A DNA stretch of 64,000 bases from Maratus speciosus (taxonomy: Eukaryota; Arthropoda; Arachnida; Araneae; Salticidae), in contig OZ010788.1 in the NCBI GenBank assembly GCA_963932465.1, forward strand, positions 195,178,559 to 195,242,558. The letters run 5' to 3'. A program made the position numbers and the translations under genes. The notes under the pieces are model-generated. The model searched no databases, had not been told where the DNA came from, and saw nothing but the letters and a program-made list of their open reading frames with translations. The first letter of the stretch is position 1; every line of letters starts with the position of its first letter. Positions 34,861-47,694 of the stretch are shown here, piece by piece.

Positions 34861-36267
34861 CAAATCGAAGTCATAAACATTTTTCAACTATGTTGGAAAG
34901 AGTTAAAATAATGAAAATGAAGAATTGCCGTATTAAAATCATGATAATATAAGACATTATGAAATGTTAATAATAAATCAAATATGGCATTGTAAAAAAC
35001 ATAAAAATAATTAAAGGTTTAGATTTTATTACCATATTTATTCTATTTGGTATAACCCTTTAGTGGGCGGTGTTCACGAAAAAGGGCACCTAATTTTAAG
35101 CGTACTGGCACCCAGAATGTTTAATAAAAATTTTCCTTTTATAAAGTACGTGAAAATAAGCAAGTTTTTATTTTCTAATAAATTCCTATGTAAATTCTGG
35201 TGTCAGTCTATCATTTCATCATTTTACAAACAGAATTACCCCGCGCCGGAAAGGGTTAAAATAAGAAAATAAAACAGCAATAATAATAATAATATTTTCT
35301 TCTGCGAGACATTTCTTGAGATGGGCAATACCAGGTTAATAAGCACCAGACAAACATGTGAAAATAGAAACTCTTTCAAAAAATTGATGCAAAAAACCAG
35401 CAATATCCACTTTGGGAAAAAATGACATTGCATTCTAATACGAAAGTTTCGATATTTTTCCCTTTTCTTACAAGTGCGGCATCCATCCATCTGGAGATTC
35501 ACCAAGAAAGAATTTTATGTATCAAATATTGCACAAACAGTTTCTTTTCAACAATAGCAAGCTCAAATATACTATAATATTTACAAAAAAGAGTGCGGTG
35601 TTCAGAGCGAGCTTTAATTAATAGTATATTTTAAAGCTATATTTTTACTCACAGAATTCAAAAGTAACTCAAGGAACGAAAAAGTTAAAATGGCGATTTT
35701 TTAAATGTTAACTTAGTTACAGTTTCATTATGTTAAAAATCTCTCTCTTTTTTTTTTTTTTATAGAAAATTAAGCTGCCTGAAGATTTTTATTTTAAGGC
35801 ATTTTACAGATTATTTTTCAGCATTGAATAAAAACAAAGTTGCCTTTAGTACTCTATGTCATTCATATACTATGTGATTATCATACTCTTGTTTAAGGGA
35901 AAGGTGTATTATGCACATTTGAAGATATCATTTATACTTTCTTTCTTAAAATTATTCGTGAAAATTAATATTATTTACAGTGTCCGACATAAGTATGTTT
36001 CATGATTATCTTACATATTTTTAAACATTTGTTTTACATTGCATATGAATGCAAGATTTAACGAAGATCTTTTAGATATATGTGCAATTCTGATTTTGGA
36101 TGCACAATTTTGTTGTTTTTAATACATCAACAGATTTTTTTTTTTTTTTACACTGAAATGATACTTAAGTTAGACTATCTGATTAAAATACATATTGAAA
36201 TTAAGAAACTTTTCCCTTTGTACTGTCATACATATATAACAGTTACTAATTGAATTGTTTATTTCAG
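34861..36267. other. No gene recognised
   Basis: AT-rich; T-runs near 35745 and 36131; no repeat or coding pattern that I can support, apart from its position just upstream of the candidate exon at 36268. Confidence 0.35.
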
Positions 36268-36431
36268 AAATATCTTAAGTACAGGATATCTAGTTTTGAG
36301 ATATTTAAGAAGAACTGTCCAATCAAATTAAAGGAAGATTATATATATATATATAAAGTTTCTGGAATAAAATACATTGCGCCTCGAGATTTTTATCTGT
36401 TTTATTATTTTTATGTTGTTACTGAGTCGGA
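36268..36431 (+). CDS. Candidate internal exon, unknown protein
   Basis: A 164-bp stretch is bracketed by a good acceptor (ttgtttatttcag, AG at 36266-36267) and a consensus donor (gtaagt at 36432). It is open in one frame throughout: it starts KYLKYRISSFEIFKKN, continues through KVSGIKYIAPRDFYLF and ends VVTESE. I recognise no family. It includes an (at)n run coding Tyr-Ile repeats, which weakens the case, and no partner exon was found. Splice-site quality is the main support. Confidence 0.3.
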
Positions 36432-36674
36432 GTAAGTATCAAAACCAACAAATGGAATCATTTTAGTAAACTTGAACATTATTTTGGCTAGTTACAAAAA
36501 CTCCAAATAAATTAAAATGCTGAAAAAATTTTCCACATGCCTCTAAACTTCAAACAAGCCATGTAAACTGCTGAAGAAAGGTAGAAGCACTTTTCACAAT
36601 GTTTGAAAATCAACTCTTCAAAAAACGTTATGAACTAGTGAAGCATGCTCTGAAATAAAAATTAAAATGCCTCT

Positions 36675-37147
36675 AAGGTGTTATCCATTTACTATGTCGC
36701 GCAAATTTTGCAGTTTTTGACATCTATGTGTATGTCACAGATTATCGCATACGAATGATACCCTCTGATACTGTTGTCACGTCACACTTTCTTCTATTAG
36801 TTTAGAGTTAATTTTATACATTTTTAAAAAAAATATACGATCTAATACCAACTGATATTAATATTAAAAACTCTTAAGATCGTGTATACTTTTAATTCAA
36901 GCTGCTGAAATTCAAAGAAAATGGGAAAAATCTATACCTAAGTACACCTGAATAAAAATACATGTTTTTAAAAAATAAACTTTATATTATATTGCTTTCA
37001 AATAATTCCTACCTAATGCTTTTTCTATTGTAAGTGTGACGCCTAAAACATATTAATTCATCTCTTCGCCCTGTCACACTGTGTTGCACTTTATGGACCC
37101 TCCCCCCCCTTTTTTTTTGAAGTGTGACGTAAATAACGGATGGAAAA
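36675..37147. mobile_element. Decayed element with TTATCCATTTAYTAYGTCRCRC ends
   Basis: The left end gttatccatttactatgtcg resembles, inverted, the right end cgtaaataacggatgg (about 37127-37143). Inside are 'gtcacgtcacac', 'cctgtcacactgtg' and a C-rich 'ggaccctcccccccc', the text of a repeat common in arthropod genomes. No target duplication could be read. Confidence 0.4.
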
Positions 37148-38389
37148 TACAAATTTAAAACTCAAAGGGATGTTTTTGGTGGTTCTGCAGCAAATGAATA
37201 AATAAAAAGTACGTGAAACATGAGTATACAGAACTTTATTTTAGAGGGTGTTTGCACCAATCCGAAGAGCATATCAATAAGCATAAGAAAACCAGTTTTA
37301 TATCACTTTTTAAAAATATTTTGTTAGTTACAGAGCTTCTGAAATAAACGATTCAATTTTATTATAATTATAGGACATGAAAATATTAAGAGAACTAATT
37401 CAAAGTAATTTTTCTTGTTTGTTAAATAATTTATCCCTTTTATTTCAATTAATTAAAAAGAACGTGGCTGTAGTGCATGTCCTTTTGAATAGAAACATTT
37501 TGGAAAACAGTAACTTGTACAATTAAACTATATCATCACTCTATAGCCAGCAAAAACAAAATCTCTTCACTTGATGTTCATATTTTATTCTAAAATGGTT
37601 ATAGCAGCAATAATTTATCAATTTAAGCAATTGAAATTAAATTATTGTTAAAAACAAATATAAAATAATATTAAGTAATGAAATGTGCTTTTTGAAACTT
37701 TGGATAGATGTAAAAGAAAAATGATAAATTCAATTATTTATCAATTAAATAAAAAAATCTCTTATTGAGATAAATTAGTTATTAAATATCAAAATTATTA
37801 TTCATTTGTTTATTTGTTGCCTTAATATTTCCTCCCTAAATTAAAAAGATTTTATAATTTAATATTTGTTCAGTTTTTATCTTCTTTTACTTAATTCATT
37901 TTCAATTTTCACTTTTCTAGTTTAAGGAATATACATAGTTATTTCGTAGCATTTAAAGTAAATGTGGCAGGCTTCAAATTCAATTTTTGTATTTTATGCA
38001 GATTTCTTGAAAAAATATTTTACTTTATGAGATATATTTATTCAAAAGAGAAAAAAATCACTAAAGAAATATGTATGAGTGAATAACATAACAAAGGATC
38101 TGAGTCAATAAGATATAAAAGTGGCTGCAATATTCCTGTAAATTGTGACGTACATCATACAACAATTAATAGCTGATAATACTCAATACAAAATTATTTT
38201 GATTAATCTAAACAAATAATAAATAATGAGTGTTAAAAATCATAACACAAGTTGATACTACTGTAAACTGATTTAGTTATTGACACTACAGAAATACAAT
38301 TTATTAAATGATATTTCGAAAATATAATTTCATATAAATATATAAATAGTTATATAATAAGTATATAAAAATATAATATAATAAACTTT

Positions 38390-38740
38390 ATTTATCTTGT
38401 AAAAGAAAACGATTTTTTCTAAGTATGAGCGATTTCGGGTACCATTTTTATTTTAAAGTTTTATATCTCCTTATATCCTTAACATAAACATATATCAAAA
38501 GGAAAATGGTACCTTCGTTCACTCTGTGTGTAAAAAATAGATAAAATGTGAAAAAAAGAAGGTCAAAATATATTTCTGAATTATTTTTTTTTCACCTATG
38601 AGTGAATTAAGGTCCCAATTTCATTTTAATGTTTTATAAATCCTTATACATTTGACATAAATACATATCAACATAAAAATGTTACCCACATTCACTCTGT
38701 GTAAAATAAAAAAGATAAAATGTGAAAAAAAAAATAGCAA
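38390..38740. repeat. Two ~175-bp tandem units
   Basis: ttcactctgtgt...agataaaatgtgaaaaaa occurs at ~38518 and ~38692. The preceding parts also align ('tatgag.ga', 'ttttat..atccttata', 'cataaa.acatatcaa'). Confidence 0.6.
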
Positions 38741-38884
38741 AAATGTATAAATAGCCATGATTGGACACCAAAAAGCATCTGTTCAACAATTCCAATGAAT
38801 CTAAATAATATATAACCTTGAATGATATAATTAAGAATAAAAATATATTATAATAAAAACAATTGAAGAAACTTCAATGTTCAC

Positions 38885-39227
38885 CAAGAGCGTAAGCACG
38901 GGGTAGGGTCGGTTTAAATGTGTTTGTGTGTATGGAACGGGGAACGGGCGTTAGAAATAAAGGGGTCGGGGAGTACGCAAAATTCGTGGTAAAAGATTAA
39001 AACTAGCTTCTTTAAAATGTATTATTTATAGGAAGGGCTCCTTTATCTCGACCAGGCCGCTGTGGTTATTAAAACGTTCATTGAAGCTGGAATGATCTTT
39101 AGTGGCCTAGAAGCCCATGGCGAAATTTTGTTTAATTATGGGAACATTATGCCTATTTCCACAGCCCCCACAAGGTCATCCTCGCTTAGTTACCCCTCCC
39201 CGAAACAAAACGCTGACTACGCCACTG
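38885..39227. mobile_element. Possible decayed hAT MITE
   Basis: The right end reads aacgctgactacgccactg, a common hAT terminus. The left end agagcgtaagcacgggg is a weak inverted match. Internal text is GC-richer than the surroundings. No exact 8-bp duplication. Confidence 0.3.
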
Positions 39228-39850
39228 ATGTCAACCATTGACATGGGCCACTTTCATAGTTTTAAAGACCCTAGTCCTTTAGCACACCGTATTTTTCGGA
39301 TAATTTAAATGACAAGTAAGCTTTTTAAATACTGGTCACTGCACATATCTCAAATTTTAAAATCTTCGAAAAGGGTTTTATAAAGAGTGATGTATGCAAA
39401 TGTATAAATCTATTACTAAATAGAAACAACACACAAATAAAAACAAAATCCATAACCAAGCGATTTCAAAATATTTCGCATAAAGGTTTTCTGCGAATTA
39501 GAACCGGGATTCAAAAGTATAGCAAGCTGAATTATGGTATTCAGATTCATGAATTTTACAAATGGTTACATATATTGGCATATGTAAAATGTTATATATC
39601 GTATAAGTTTCAAAGCATGCTGGAATGTAAATGGCTTTTTTCCCCCATTGATCATTCTGAAAATTGACTATCCTATTCTAAAAATTCTCTCACAATCAAA
39701 GAAAAGTTTTTTTAAACGAAATTATTTTTTTAACAAGTAAGTCACTTTTATAAAAATTCATAAAGGCATTTTCTAAGGAACTTAGAAAATCAAGAGAACA
39801 CCACTGAGATAATAGAAAGAATATTTATGCTACTTAAAAGTATGTGCATA

Positions 39851-39884
<34 letters not shown>

Positions 39885-41999
39885 AGTATTTTGCGTGTAT
39901 GTATGAAGAATTTATTTTCCTAAATGTAAGCAAATCAAATCATAAATGTTAAGATTTGTGTTTGGAAGGTTTCAAATCAGTGTAGCAATATTATAACTAA
40001 ACATACATTTCGGCAGAATTAAAATATGTTTGATTTTATACTTTATTACACGATAACTGGAATGAAAATTTATGTAAAAATATAATGCATCTCTTGATAT
40101 ATTAATGTTGACATTAGATTTAAAAAATAATATTTAAATATCTAATTTATTAGATATTTTATAAAATAACAATCACATAATAAAATTAACTCTTTGATAT
40201 TATTTTGATTATTTATTAATACGTAATTAAGATGAATATTATTAATATTTATAGTATATTTAATAAATGCTATAGCGATTTTATTAGTCGTCATTTGTTT
40301 AAATTCAGATGAGCCATTTTATATACCTAATTTTAAAAATTGTACAATTTTACTTTAACTTTTTAGAATATTTCCTAATCTGTTTCTCAGGTTATATGTT
40401 ATATTATCACACACTATATGTTTGTTACAAAATGGTGTACACCTTATTTGTATAAACATTTTCAGGCAAATTCTATATCAAAAGATCTATCATTTGGTTT
40501 GAAAACGCAGATGTATATAACTGTAAAAGTTTGACCATACATTTATCCTGGATGATTTTAAATCGCGTAAATAAAATATAATGATTATAAAAATAAACAG
40601 TTATAGAGATGTCTACATGCTACGTTTGGCAGTATGCTCTATTTAAGGTAATAAAACATTTATCACATATTAGCACCTTATACAAATGTAGACATGTTTT
40701 GGCAAATTCCAAGAATGAGTGTATTTGTTCTTATACAATTAGATCTGTTTTTTAGTTATGCTAGTTTGAAATTTAAGTGTAACACTATATCAATTAGATT
40801 TTTTAGAAACCGTTATTTTGAATTTTAGAATTCAACATGATATTTTGATTTAATAAAGCAATGAAAAATTTTACGGAAAAATTCATCTATTTATATAGTT
40901 AATTGTAAATGATATTTTAAGAAAAGATATTAGAAATTATTCTATAGGACTGTTTGATTTAGTATTTTAAGGCAGTAGTTTATTTTTATTAACAATATCG
41001 TTTAATGGCGTGAATTTATAAACATTTTATCTAAAATGTAAGATTTTTTAAATAGATATTTTTCAGATTGATGTTAAAAATGAAAAATAAGTAAAATAAA
41101 ATAAAATAAGATAAATGTAATCATTACTTAAACCATCTGAGGTTTATTATTCCCATTGATTTAAAATTATGTAGAAGCAAAATTATGTAAAAGAATTGTG
41201 AAAAAGTACAGGAATTTATAAAATTACAAATCCTTTAAAAATGGTGTTCCCAAGGATAAACTTTTGAAAATTTTAACGATAAATTTAAAACATATTTCTT
41301 TTAATAATACATAAGAAATGTATGCCTATATTTTATTAAATGCTTCCAACAGTTGTATTCAAAAAACCGTTTATATACGAGAATATGAGATAGGATAGTC
41401 AAGATTCTTCAAGGATGAATGAATCACGAGTGTTATTATTTATTTTTGTTACAAAGAGTAAAGACACAAGTTGGAGATATTAATGGACTTTTCTGTGCAA
41501 TACTTTTCACTCCATTTCATTCAGAGATATATATAATACATATGTCCATTCTTAACTTGTTCCAACCATTCTCCGAGACTGCAAACGATTTCATAAAACC
41601 TGTAAAGAAAAAAAAATAGAAAAGTCAGCAAAAAGTAATAAGAAAATAATCCAGAAAGAAATAGAATATACAATAGGAAATAAATTTAATTATTGCATAT
41701 ATTGGTTCCTAAGATGAAAGAAATAGTTTTTAGAGGTATAAAGATTTATAAAATAATAAAATAAAATTGGTGCTTCAAAGTATGCTGGACAAAAGTATCT
41801 ACATTTAGAAAGTTTATGAAGTATATTATATTTTTATAGATTTATTTTATAGATTTTTATGTATTTATATAAAAATATTTTTATGTAATATCAATAAATT
41901 TTCATATTTCTGTATATTTTCCATTAAATAAATTATTTTACTACAGATTTCGATTTATATTAAGTCATTTTTACTTCTCATTATATATCCTATATTTAA

Positions 42000-42610
42000 G
42001 AATTCCACATTTACAATCCAGTCTTAAACAACATCTACAGAAAAGTATGCATATGACGTCACCTATCGCAGAACAATACACAAACACAGCGAAAAGGGAT
42101 GTCGTCATTCAAGAAACTCGACAAAAAAAGGTTATTTAATGATTCATATGCCTTTATTTGTTTCTAACATTAATGTAGATAGTGAAAATTAAATATAGTT
42201 TATAATAGCTCCATGTTTTATCAGAAATCATTCATTTATATTTTTTTCAAAATAGCACGTATTTTAATAATAATTTTTTCAGTTATTATGAGATATTGGC
42301 AACAGAAAGAAATAATAAAAACAGAAATGTCATTAAAAACTACAAAAAAATTAATATTTCAAAAATAAATTGAGATGCAGTTTTCAAACAAATTGCATTT
42401 AAAAGTACTCTTTCCCCCTATACGGCGGTGTAAAAATTGAAAATGTGTGATGCTTAGAAGTTAAAAAAATTGCAGTAGAGATTATCAGTATTTAACCGTA
42501 CAATAATACATCTGCTTTGTTTTGCGGCTGGCTTATGTAACGGAACGTTATCGTTAAGGGACGACACTTTTATTGTCCGAAAGAAATAGCTTATCGAGGG
42601 CTAATAAATC
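42000..42610 (+). repeat. Dispersed repeat family H, copy 1
   Basis: It shares ordered blocks with 44240-45730: 'aagtatgcatatgacgtcac', 'aattaaatata.tttataatagctc', 'aaataaattgagatgcagttt', 'ggctggcttatgtaa' and 'ccgaaagaaatagc.tatcg'. Part of it recurs inverted at 63340-63760. No protein is encoded. Confidence 0.7.
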
Positions 42611-42963
42611 AACAAAATAAGAATAACAATCAAGGCCTCATCGTACTCACGCGAATCTCCTGTTAGGTATAATTATTTAATAACATTTAGTACTTTTTTC
42701 TTGAATTAAATTTTAGTTTAATATGAGACGTTTTAAAATTCTGTAGCAAATATACAGGGCTGTACAAAAGTATTCGAGTACATTTCGTTTACTAGCAGAA
42801 ATTGCTGAAAGTGAATTTTCAGCTGTGTTATGGTTTTCTAACAAAGTTAAATTTTAATACAATATGTATAGTGCATATACAGACGATCTACAGGGATGGA
42901 CAAAAGAATTCGACGGCCTTTCCGAATATGATCAGTAACTGCTGAAATTTGGTTTTCAATTGC

Positions 42964-42966
42964 CAC

Positions 42967-43000
<34 letters not shown>

Positions 43001-43211
43001 ACTAAAATACGGAAATACTACTGGCAATCGAGATACCAGTGCTATTTGCATATTTTAACGGAAGTTTCCCCCCCCCCCCCCCGTCAAAAAACCGGAAATT
43101 TTTCTGTAATTTACCGGGAAAAAGTTCCGTTAAAATACGGAAATAGTACTGACGTCTAGATTGCCAGTATTATTTCCGTATTTTAGTCAGTTTTTTTTTT
43201 TTTTTACAGTG
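42964..43211. mobile_element. CACTGTAAAA-ended MITE, 248 bp
   Basis: Ends are cactgtaaaaaaaa and tttttttacagtg. The arms share 'actaaaatacggaaata.tactggcaatc' and 'tattttaacgga', inverted. The poly-A next to the left tip and a C15 run at 43069-43082 are expansions within it. No clear target duplication. Confidence 0.75.
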
Positions 43212-44239
43212 ATGTTTTATGCGTTACTTAAATATGATCTTTTTACATATTTAAACGACGAAGTTCCGTTACAGAATTCTGGAATTGTTGGAAAACGTTT
43301 CATAATTTATGCTTGACGCTTAAATTTTGTTTCCTGTTTAAAGTTAAATATATTGTCTAACTGAGTAACTTACGTCTTTTAAAGACACAGATAACTCATT
43401 CTAGCATCCAGATTTTACTCTGATATTTACATCGGACTGCAGCATATTATCACAAGTTTTGGAGTAATCAGAAATCACAGCTGTATCTGACATTCAGTGT
43501 GAACAGAATTATTCATATAATAACCTTATTCATAACATGGAGTTGCGTGTCTCGCAAGTTCGCACGGAACAGCGAATTGTTATTGAGAAGAAAATTGAAA
43601 CTATTAGTTGAACTTTCAACATGTAAATGGATGTGTGACTTTTTGATTGATTTCGAAGGGTGGTGAAAGCATTAAACGACAAAGCAAAAAGTAATTGATT
43701 CTTTGAGGACAGCAATAGATGTTTTATCTAAAGATGTGTAATACACATTATTTTTTCTTCTTTTTATAAAAACAGTAAGTAACAAGCAGGAAACAGGCAT
43801 TCTGTTTTTTCAGAATTTAGTGTCTCCCGCGATGAGGAAAAAAAAAAGAAAATATTATTACGAGGTGGAACCCGTGAAATTTCGACGAAAGAAAATGTTT
43901 AAGAAAGAACTGTTTCATTAATTTATAATAAACCTACAAAATTAGTTACAATAAAAAATGCATCTTATATTGGATAGTTTAACTTTCAAACACATATTAT
44001 TTTAACCTAAAGGTCACAGCTCTTCTATAAAGACAGCCTAAATTTTTGTAAAACTTTGCATTTTATCAGTGTGTGATTTCAATCGGGTTAGTTTCAAAAG
44101 TGAAGCATTTCCACCTGTGAAGAATTTTAAAGCCGCTGGAGTGAAAATGATGCACTTCTACAAAACTTATTTCAGTTTTAAGACTCAAAATACATGCTTT
44201 TATTTTACATAAAATGACGTCATTTGCATTCGCTGAAGA
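43212..44239. other. No gene recognised
   Basis: Contains one copy of the 'TGTTGGAAA.CGTTTCATAAT.TATG' motif at ~43285-43312. Short open frames have no supporting features. Confidence 0.4.
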
Positions 44240-45730
44240 ATTCCACATTTTCGATACAGTCTTAAAAAAACATGTATAGAAAAGTATGCATATGACGTCA
44301 CTATCGCGGAATAATACACAAACCCAGCAAAAAGCGATGTCGTAAACTAGACCAAAGAAAAAAAAAAATCCGCTGTCGAAATGATTCATATTTCTTCATT
44401 TGTTTGTAACATTAATATGAATACTTAAAATTAAATATAATTTATAATAGCTCAATGTTTAATCAGAAATAATTCATTTATATTTTTTCAAAATAGCCCA
44501 TATTTTAATTAAAAATATTTAAATTGTTATGAGAAAATGGCAACAAAAAGATATAGTAATTGTCAGGTTTCTGACGCTAATGAGCATGTATCTAATTAAG
44601 ATTACTATTATCTGATATTACTTATTTATTTATTGTATTTAATATGTATCACTTTCTGCGTACGTGGGTTTAAAGTAATATTTTTCCTTATCTTGAAGTT
44701 GATCCGAGCTATTATAATTAGATTTTATTGTATGAACAAGCTCCATTGTATCAATGACATTCCAGCTTCCTTTTCTATTCAAGAACGCTGTCCACAGAAA
44801 AGCGTAGATAAGGCAAACGAAGAAATTCCCGGGAGGACTGGTGAATGCCACGGGAGAAGGAAGTTTTAGATGAGAGAAATGTGTCCCTTGTTGGAATCGC
44901 AAAACCCTCATAGCCTGGGTTTGGAAGGAATCGCTGAGAGAGAAACAGAGAAGTTCTGGCAAAAACTTCGAGAAGTGAGGTGGTGAAGCGTTTGGTTGAG
45001 TATTCGAGTTTTGAGTGTAGTGGATTCCGAGAAAAGGCTTGACTCCTGTGTGTAGAAAGTCGATGCAACGAGTGGTACCTGTGGGGTCCTCTGATAAATC
45101 TAATGAGACACTGCAAGGTGGGAAGGAAATAGTGTATTTTAATAATTTGACCCAGTACTTAGAGAGTAGTTAATATTTAACTTAGTACCGGGCAAGATCT
45201 TCTATATCCCAGCCCTTAAATTTAAATAACATTTTGTTTCTATGTAAATAATTTGTAAATAATTGTTCTTTAATATTAATTGAATACGTTTAGAATTTTT
45301 TTATGATCCTTCTCACATCGTGTCCGATATCACATACTTATATCGGTGGTGGCAGCCTATCAAATAAAATAAATTTTTTTTCGAAGTCTGTATGAGCTGT
45401 GATCGTAGATCCGGAAAAAAATCATCATCGTGTGGACTAAGGAAGAGCGCAACAGTAATCTACTATTTTCCAACTATTTTCCCATTACTTTCTACAGAAA
45501 TAGAGTACTTTAGTTGCCACTATTACAGAACTGGTACTAAAAACTACAAAAAAAAAAAAAAAAAAAAAAAATCTCAGAAATAAATTGAGATGCAGTTTTT
45601 AAACAAATTGCTATTAAAAATTCTTAAAAATGGAAAATGCAAAACGCGAAATTAAGGCTGGCTTATGTAAGATAACGTTATTTTTTTAGGAGCGACACTT
45701 TAATTGTTGCCCGAAAGAAATAGCATATCG
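44240..45730 (+). repeat. Dispersed repeat family H, copy 2, split by a solo LTR
   Basis: 44240-44560 and 45455-45730 together parallel 42000-42610 block by block, interrupted by 894 bp (44561-45454). A G-rich run (45730-45753) follows the last shared block. Confidence 0.7.
44561..45454. mobile_element. Solo LTR, 894 bp, 5-bp TSD
   Basis: It starts tgtcaggtttctgacg and ends agcgcaaca (TGT...ACA), flanked by gtaat on both sides (44556-44560 and 45455-45459). This is the footprint of an LTR retrotransposon that lost its body by LTR-LTR recombination. It includes an aataaa near 45363 that could act as a poly-A signal. A 5-bp duplication fits BEL/Pao, Gypsy or Copia, so the superfamily is undecided. 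Open frames across it are incidental. Confidence 0.7.
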
Positions 45731-47487
45731 GGGGGGGGGGGGGAGGGGGGGGGAGTTAAAAAGAGAGAAAGAAAGTAAAATGACAAATGAGAGGATAAAG
45801 GTCGAAAATCGCTAAAATGTAAATTTTGCTTTATTTGCGAGAAACAAAAAATCATTACAAGATTTTATTTAACTTGTCTTGTGTTTTCGGTTCTGCTCAA
45901 GCCTTGCAATCGTATTTTAAAACACACTCTCTGTTCTACAATTATCCTAATTTTTGGCAGTGTGACATATTATCGGCGACAATACACTATTCTGTAAAAA
46001 CAATAATTGAAATTTGCTTCCGTCACCCCTCAAGAGGCAAAAACATTTCTCCAATAAGCTGTTGTCTGTCCTGACATTTCTCCCAGGGTCCTGTTTTTTT
46101 TAAATTGTGAGCAGTTTTCTATATTTGTGAAAATTTTAACTATAATTTTGTGAACTTGAAATTATCATTATATCCAGATTCTTGTTCATCTATTTTTAAC
46201 AAAATCTTTTATAGAAAAAAACTATATAATAGACTTTTGAGGACTTCATTTGTTTTGTGGCAACTTAGACTTTATTTAAAATGAATAAATTTGTGAAAAG
46301 GTTTAATATTTTGTAATGAGTCTTGTTTTAAAGTTAATATTTTTGTGAAGGGTCTTGTTTTAAGATGAAAAAAATTGTGAAGGGTCCTTTCAAGGAAAAA
46401 TTACTTTATCATAAGTGGCATTTATAGTTCGCGTATAGGAGTGCTCAAAAGAAATACATTACATTATGATACATGGGAGAAAAATTGTTTAAGGCGCATT
46501 TTAATGATGCTATGATTCTTGAAACATAATGAAACTGAAAAGGATCATTAAGGTGAGCTACAACATGTTTTCAATAGATTATGGAGTGCATGATATATAT
46601 CGAGACACAAAAAGAATTGGGTTACAGTATTGACTTTGATAGATAATTGCTCGAAGTTCGTCATCTACTGTGGTATGCATTTTCAAACTTATCTAATTTT
46701 TAGTATATTACGTGGTGATTGAGAAAGAAAGTCAATAATTCAAAAATGCTCATGAATTTACGATCTAGATTTTTAGGAAGCTTATCAAATATGGAAGAAT
46801 TCTAACAGCTTGGTTAATGATATGTCCAGTACGCCCAATTTTTGTAAAGTATGGCTCCTATTTCTTTAATTTATTCTCTCCCCCCCCCCTTTTTTTTCTA
46901 TTCTGCTTAAACTCTTCCAGAATGGCTAAGTGCTTCTTATTGGTCTCCACGTGCGCGCGGGAATGATTGACCTCGCTGTTGTTTTTCAATACTCACCGCC
47001 ATTTCGCTGCTGATAGCGTGTTGTGAGGTGCAGTGTTCTAGTTCGCATATTGTTATGTTTTAAAGTTTAATTTTTAGGCTTTGACTGATGAGGGAGTTTT
47101 CGAAGTTTAATAACATCCTTCTTGTATACACATATTTACATTTGTACTATTTAACATTGTCCATTATTTCTTAATATATCGGCACAAAGTTCAATCCTCC
47201 CGTTTTAAGTATTACCTTGGTGAGTATGAACTCTATAGATCATATACAGGGAAGCACGAAAGAAGTCGCAAACATTACCGGATATGGACAGCAATTCCTA
47301 AAACTTAATTTTTAGAGTTATACGTTTTTAAAATTGTAATTTAGATCTAATTTAATTGAATAAAAAAAGAAATTTCTTAATAATATTCTGTTAGTGTTGG
47401 AAAGTGTTTGAAAATCTACTCATAACGTATGATTTTTTTGTTCTTGTTTATCTTCAATTATTGGTTCACACAAGAGTCTCCATTTTT
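45731..47487. other. No gene recognised
   Basis: A + frame at 45826-46074 has no recognisable motif. A motif copy 'agtgttggaaagtgtttg' lies at ~47394-47411. A G/C-richer patch is annotated separately. Confidence 0.4.
46915..47045 (+). promoter_or_regulatory. Promoter-like GC-richer patch (weak)
   Basis: Within very AT-rich DNA, this 130 bp carries an inverted CCAAT box (attggtc), an E-box (cacgtg) running into cgcgcggga, and ccgccatttc, similar to a YY1 site. No transcript start, TATA or linked exon could be assigned, so it may equally be a repeat fragment. Confidence 0.2.
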
Positions 47488-47545
47488 AGGTGAGTTCGTA
47501 ATTATATAAATACGTAACACCTATAGTCGTTTTCTTTATTTCGTG
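47488..47545 (-). repeat. Truncated tail of the AGGTGCGTTCGTA element
   Basis: aggtgagttcgtaattatat.aatacgtaacacctatagtcg matches the tail of the elements at 18105-18813 and 47695-48265, but no core follows. Confidence 0.55.
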
Positions 47546-47694
47546 AAAGAACGTGCTTGTGTTTGGGCCTACTGTAGCGGATTTTAGGGTTTCTTTTTTG
47601 GCGTCACCCCCTGCCACCTTACTGCATCTTCATCTATCTCTTTCCTCCATGCTGTGAAACCCTTTTTTTTAATTCAATTTCTTACAGGCTTTTT

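Larger units (their letters stand above)
37148..41999. other. Long AT-rich stretch without a recognised gene
   Basis: Apart from the tandem repeat at 38390-38740, the hAT-like relic at 38885-39227 and an (att)n microsatellite at about 39850-39884, this 4.9 kb has no coding frame, exon-like segment or repeat structure that I can support. Confidence 0.45.

Noticed and set aside
41419..41619. 66-residue + strand frame
   Set aside because: No recognisable motif; the lysine-rich end is a poly-A run.
44639..45116. Three overlapping ~110-residue frames
   Set aside because: They fall inside the solo LTR and have no protein motif.
45826..46074. 82-residue + strand frame
   Set aside because: No motif, no splice context, and Cys/Phe/Tyr-rich text typical of random AT-rich sequence.
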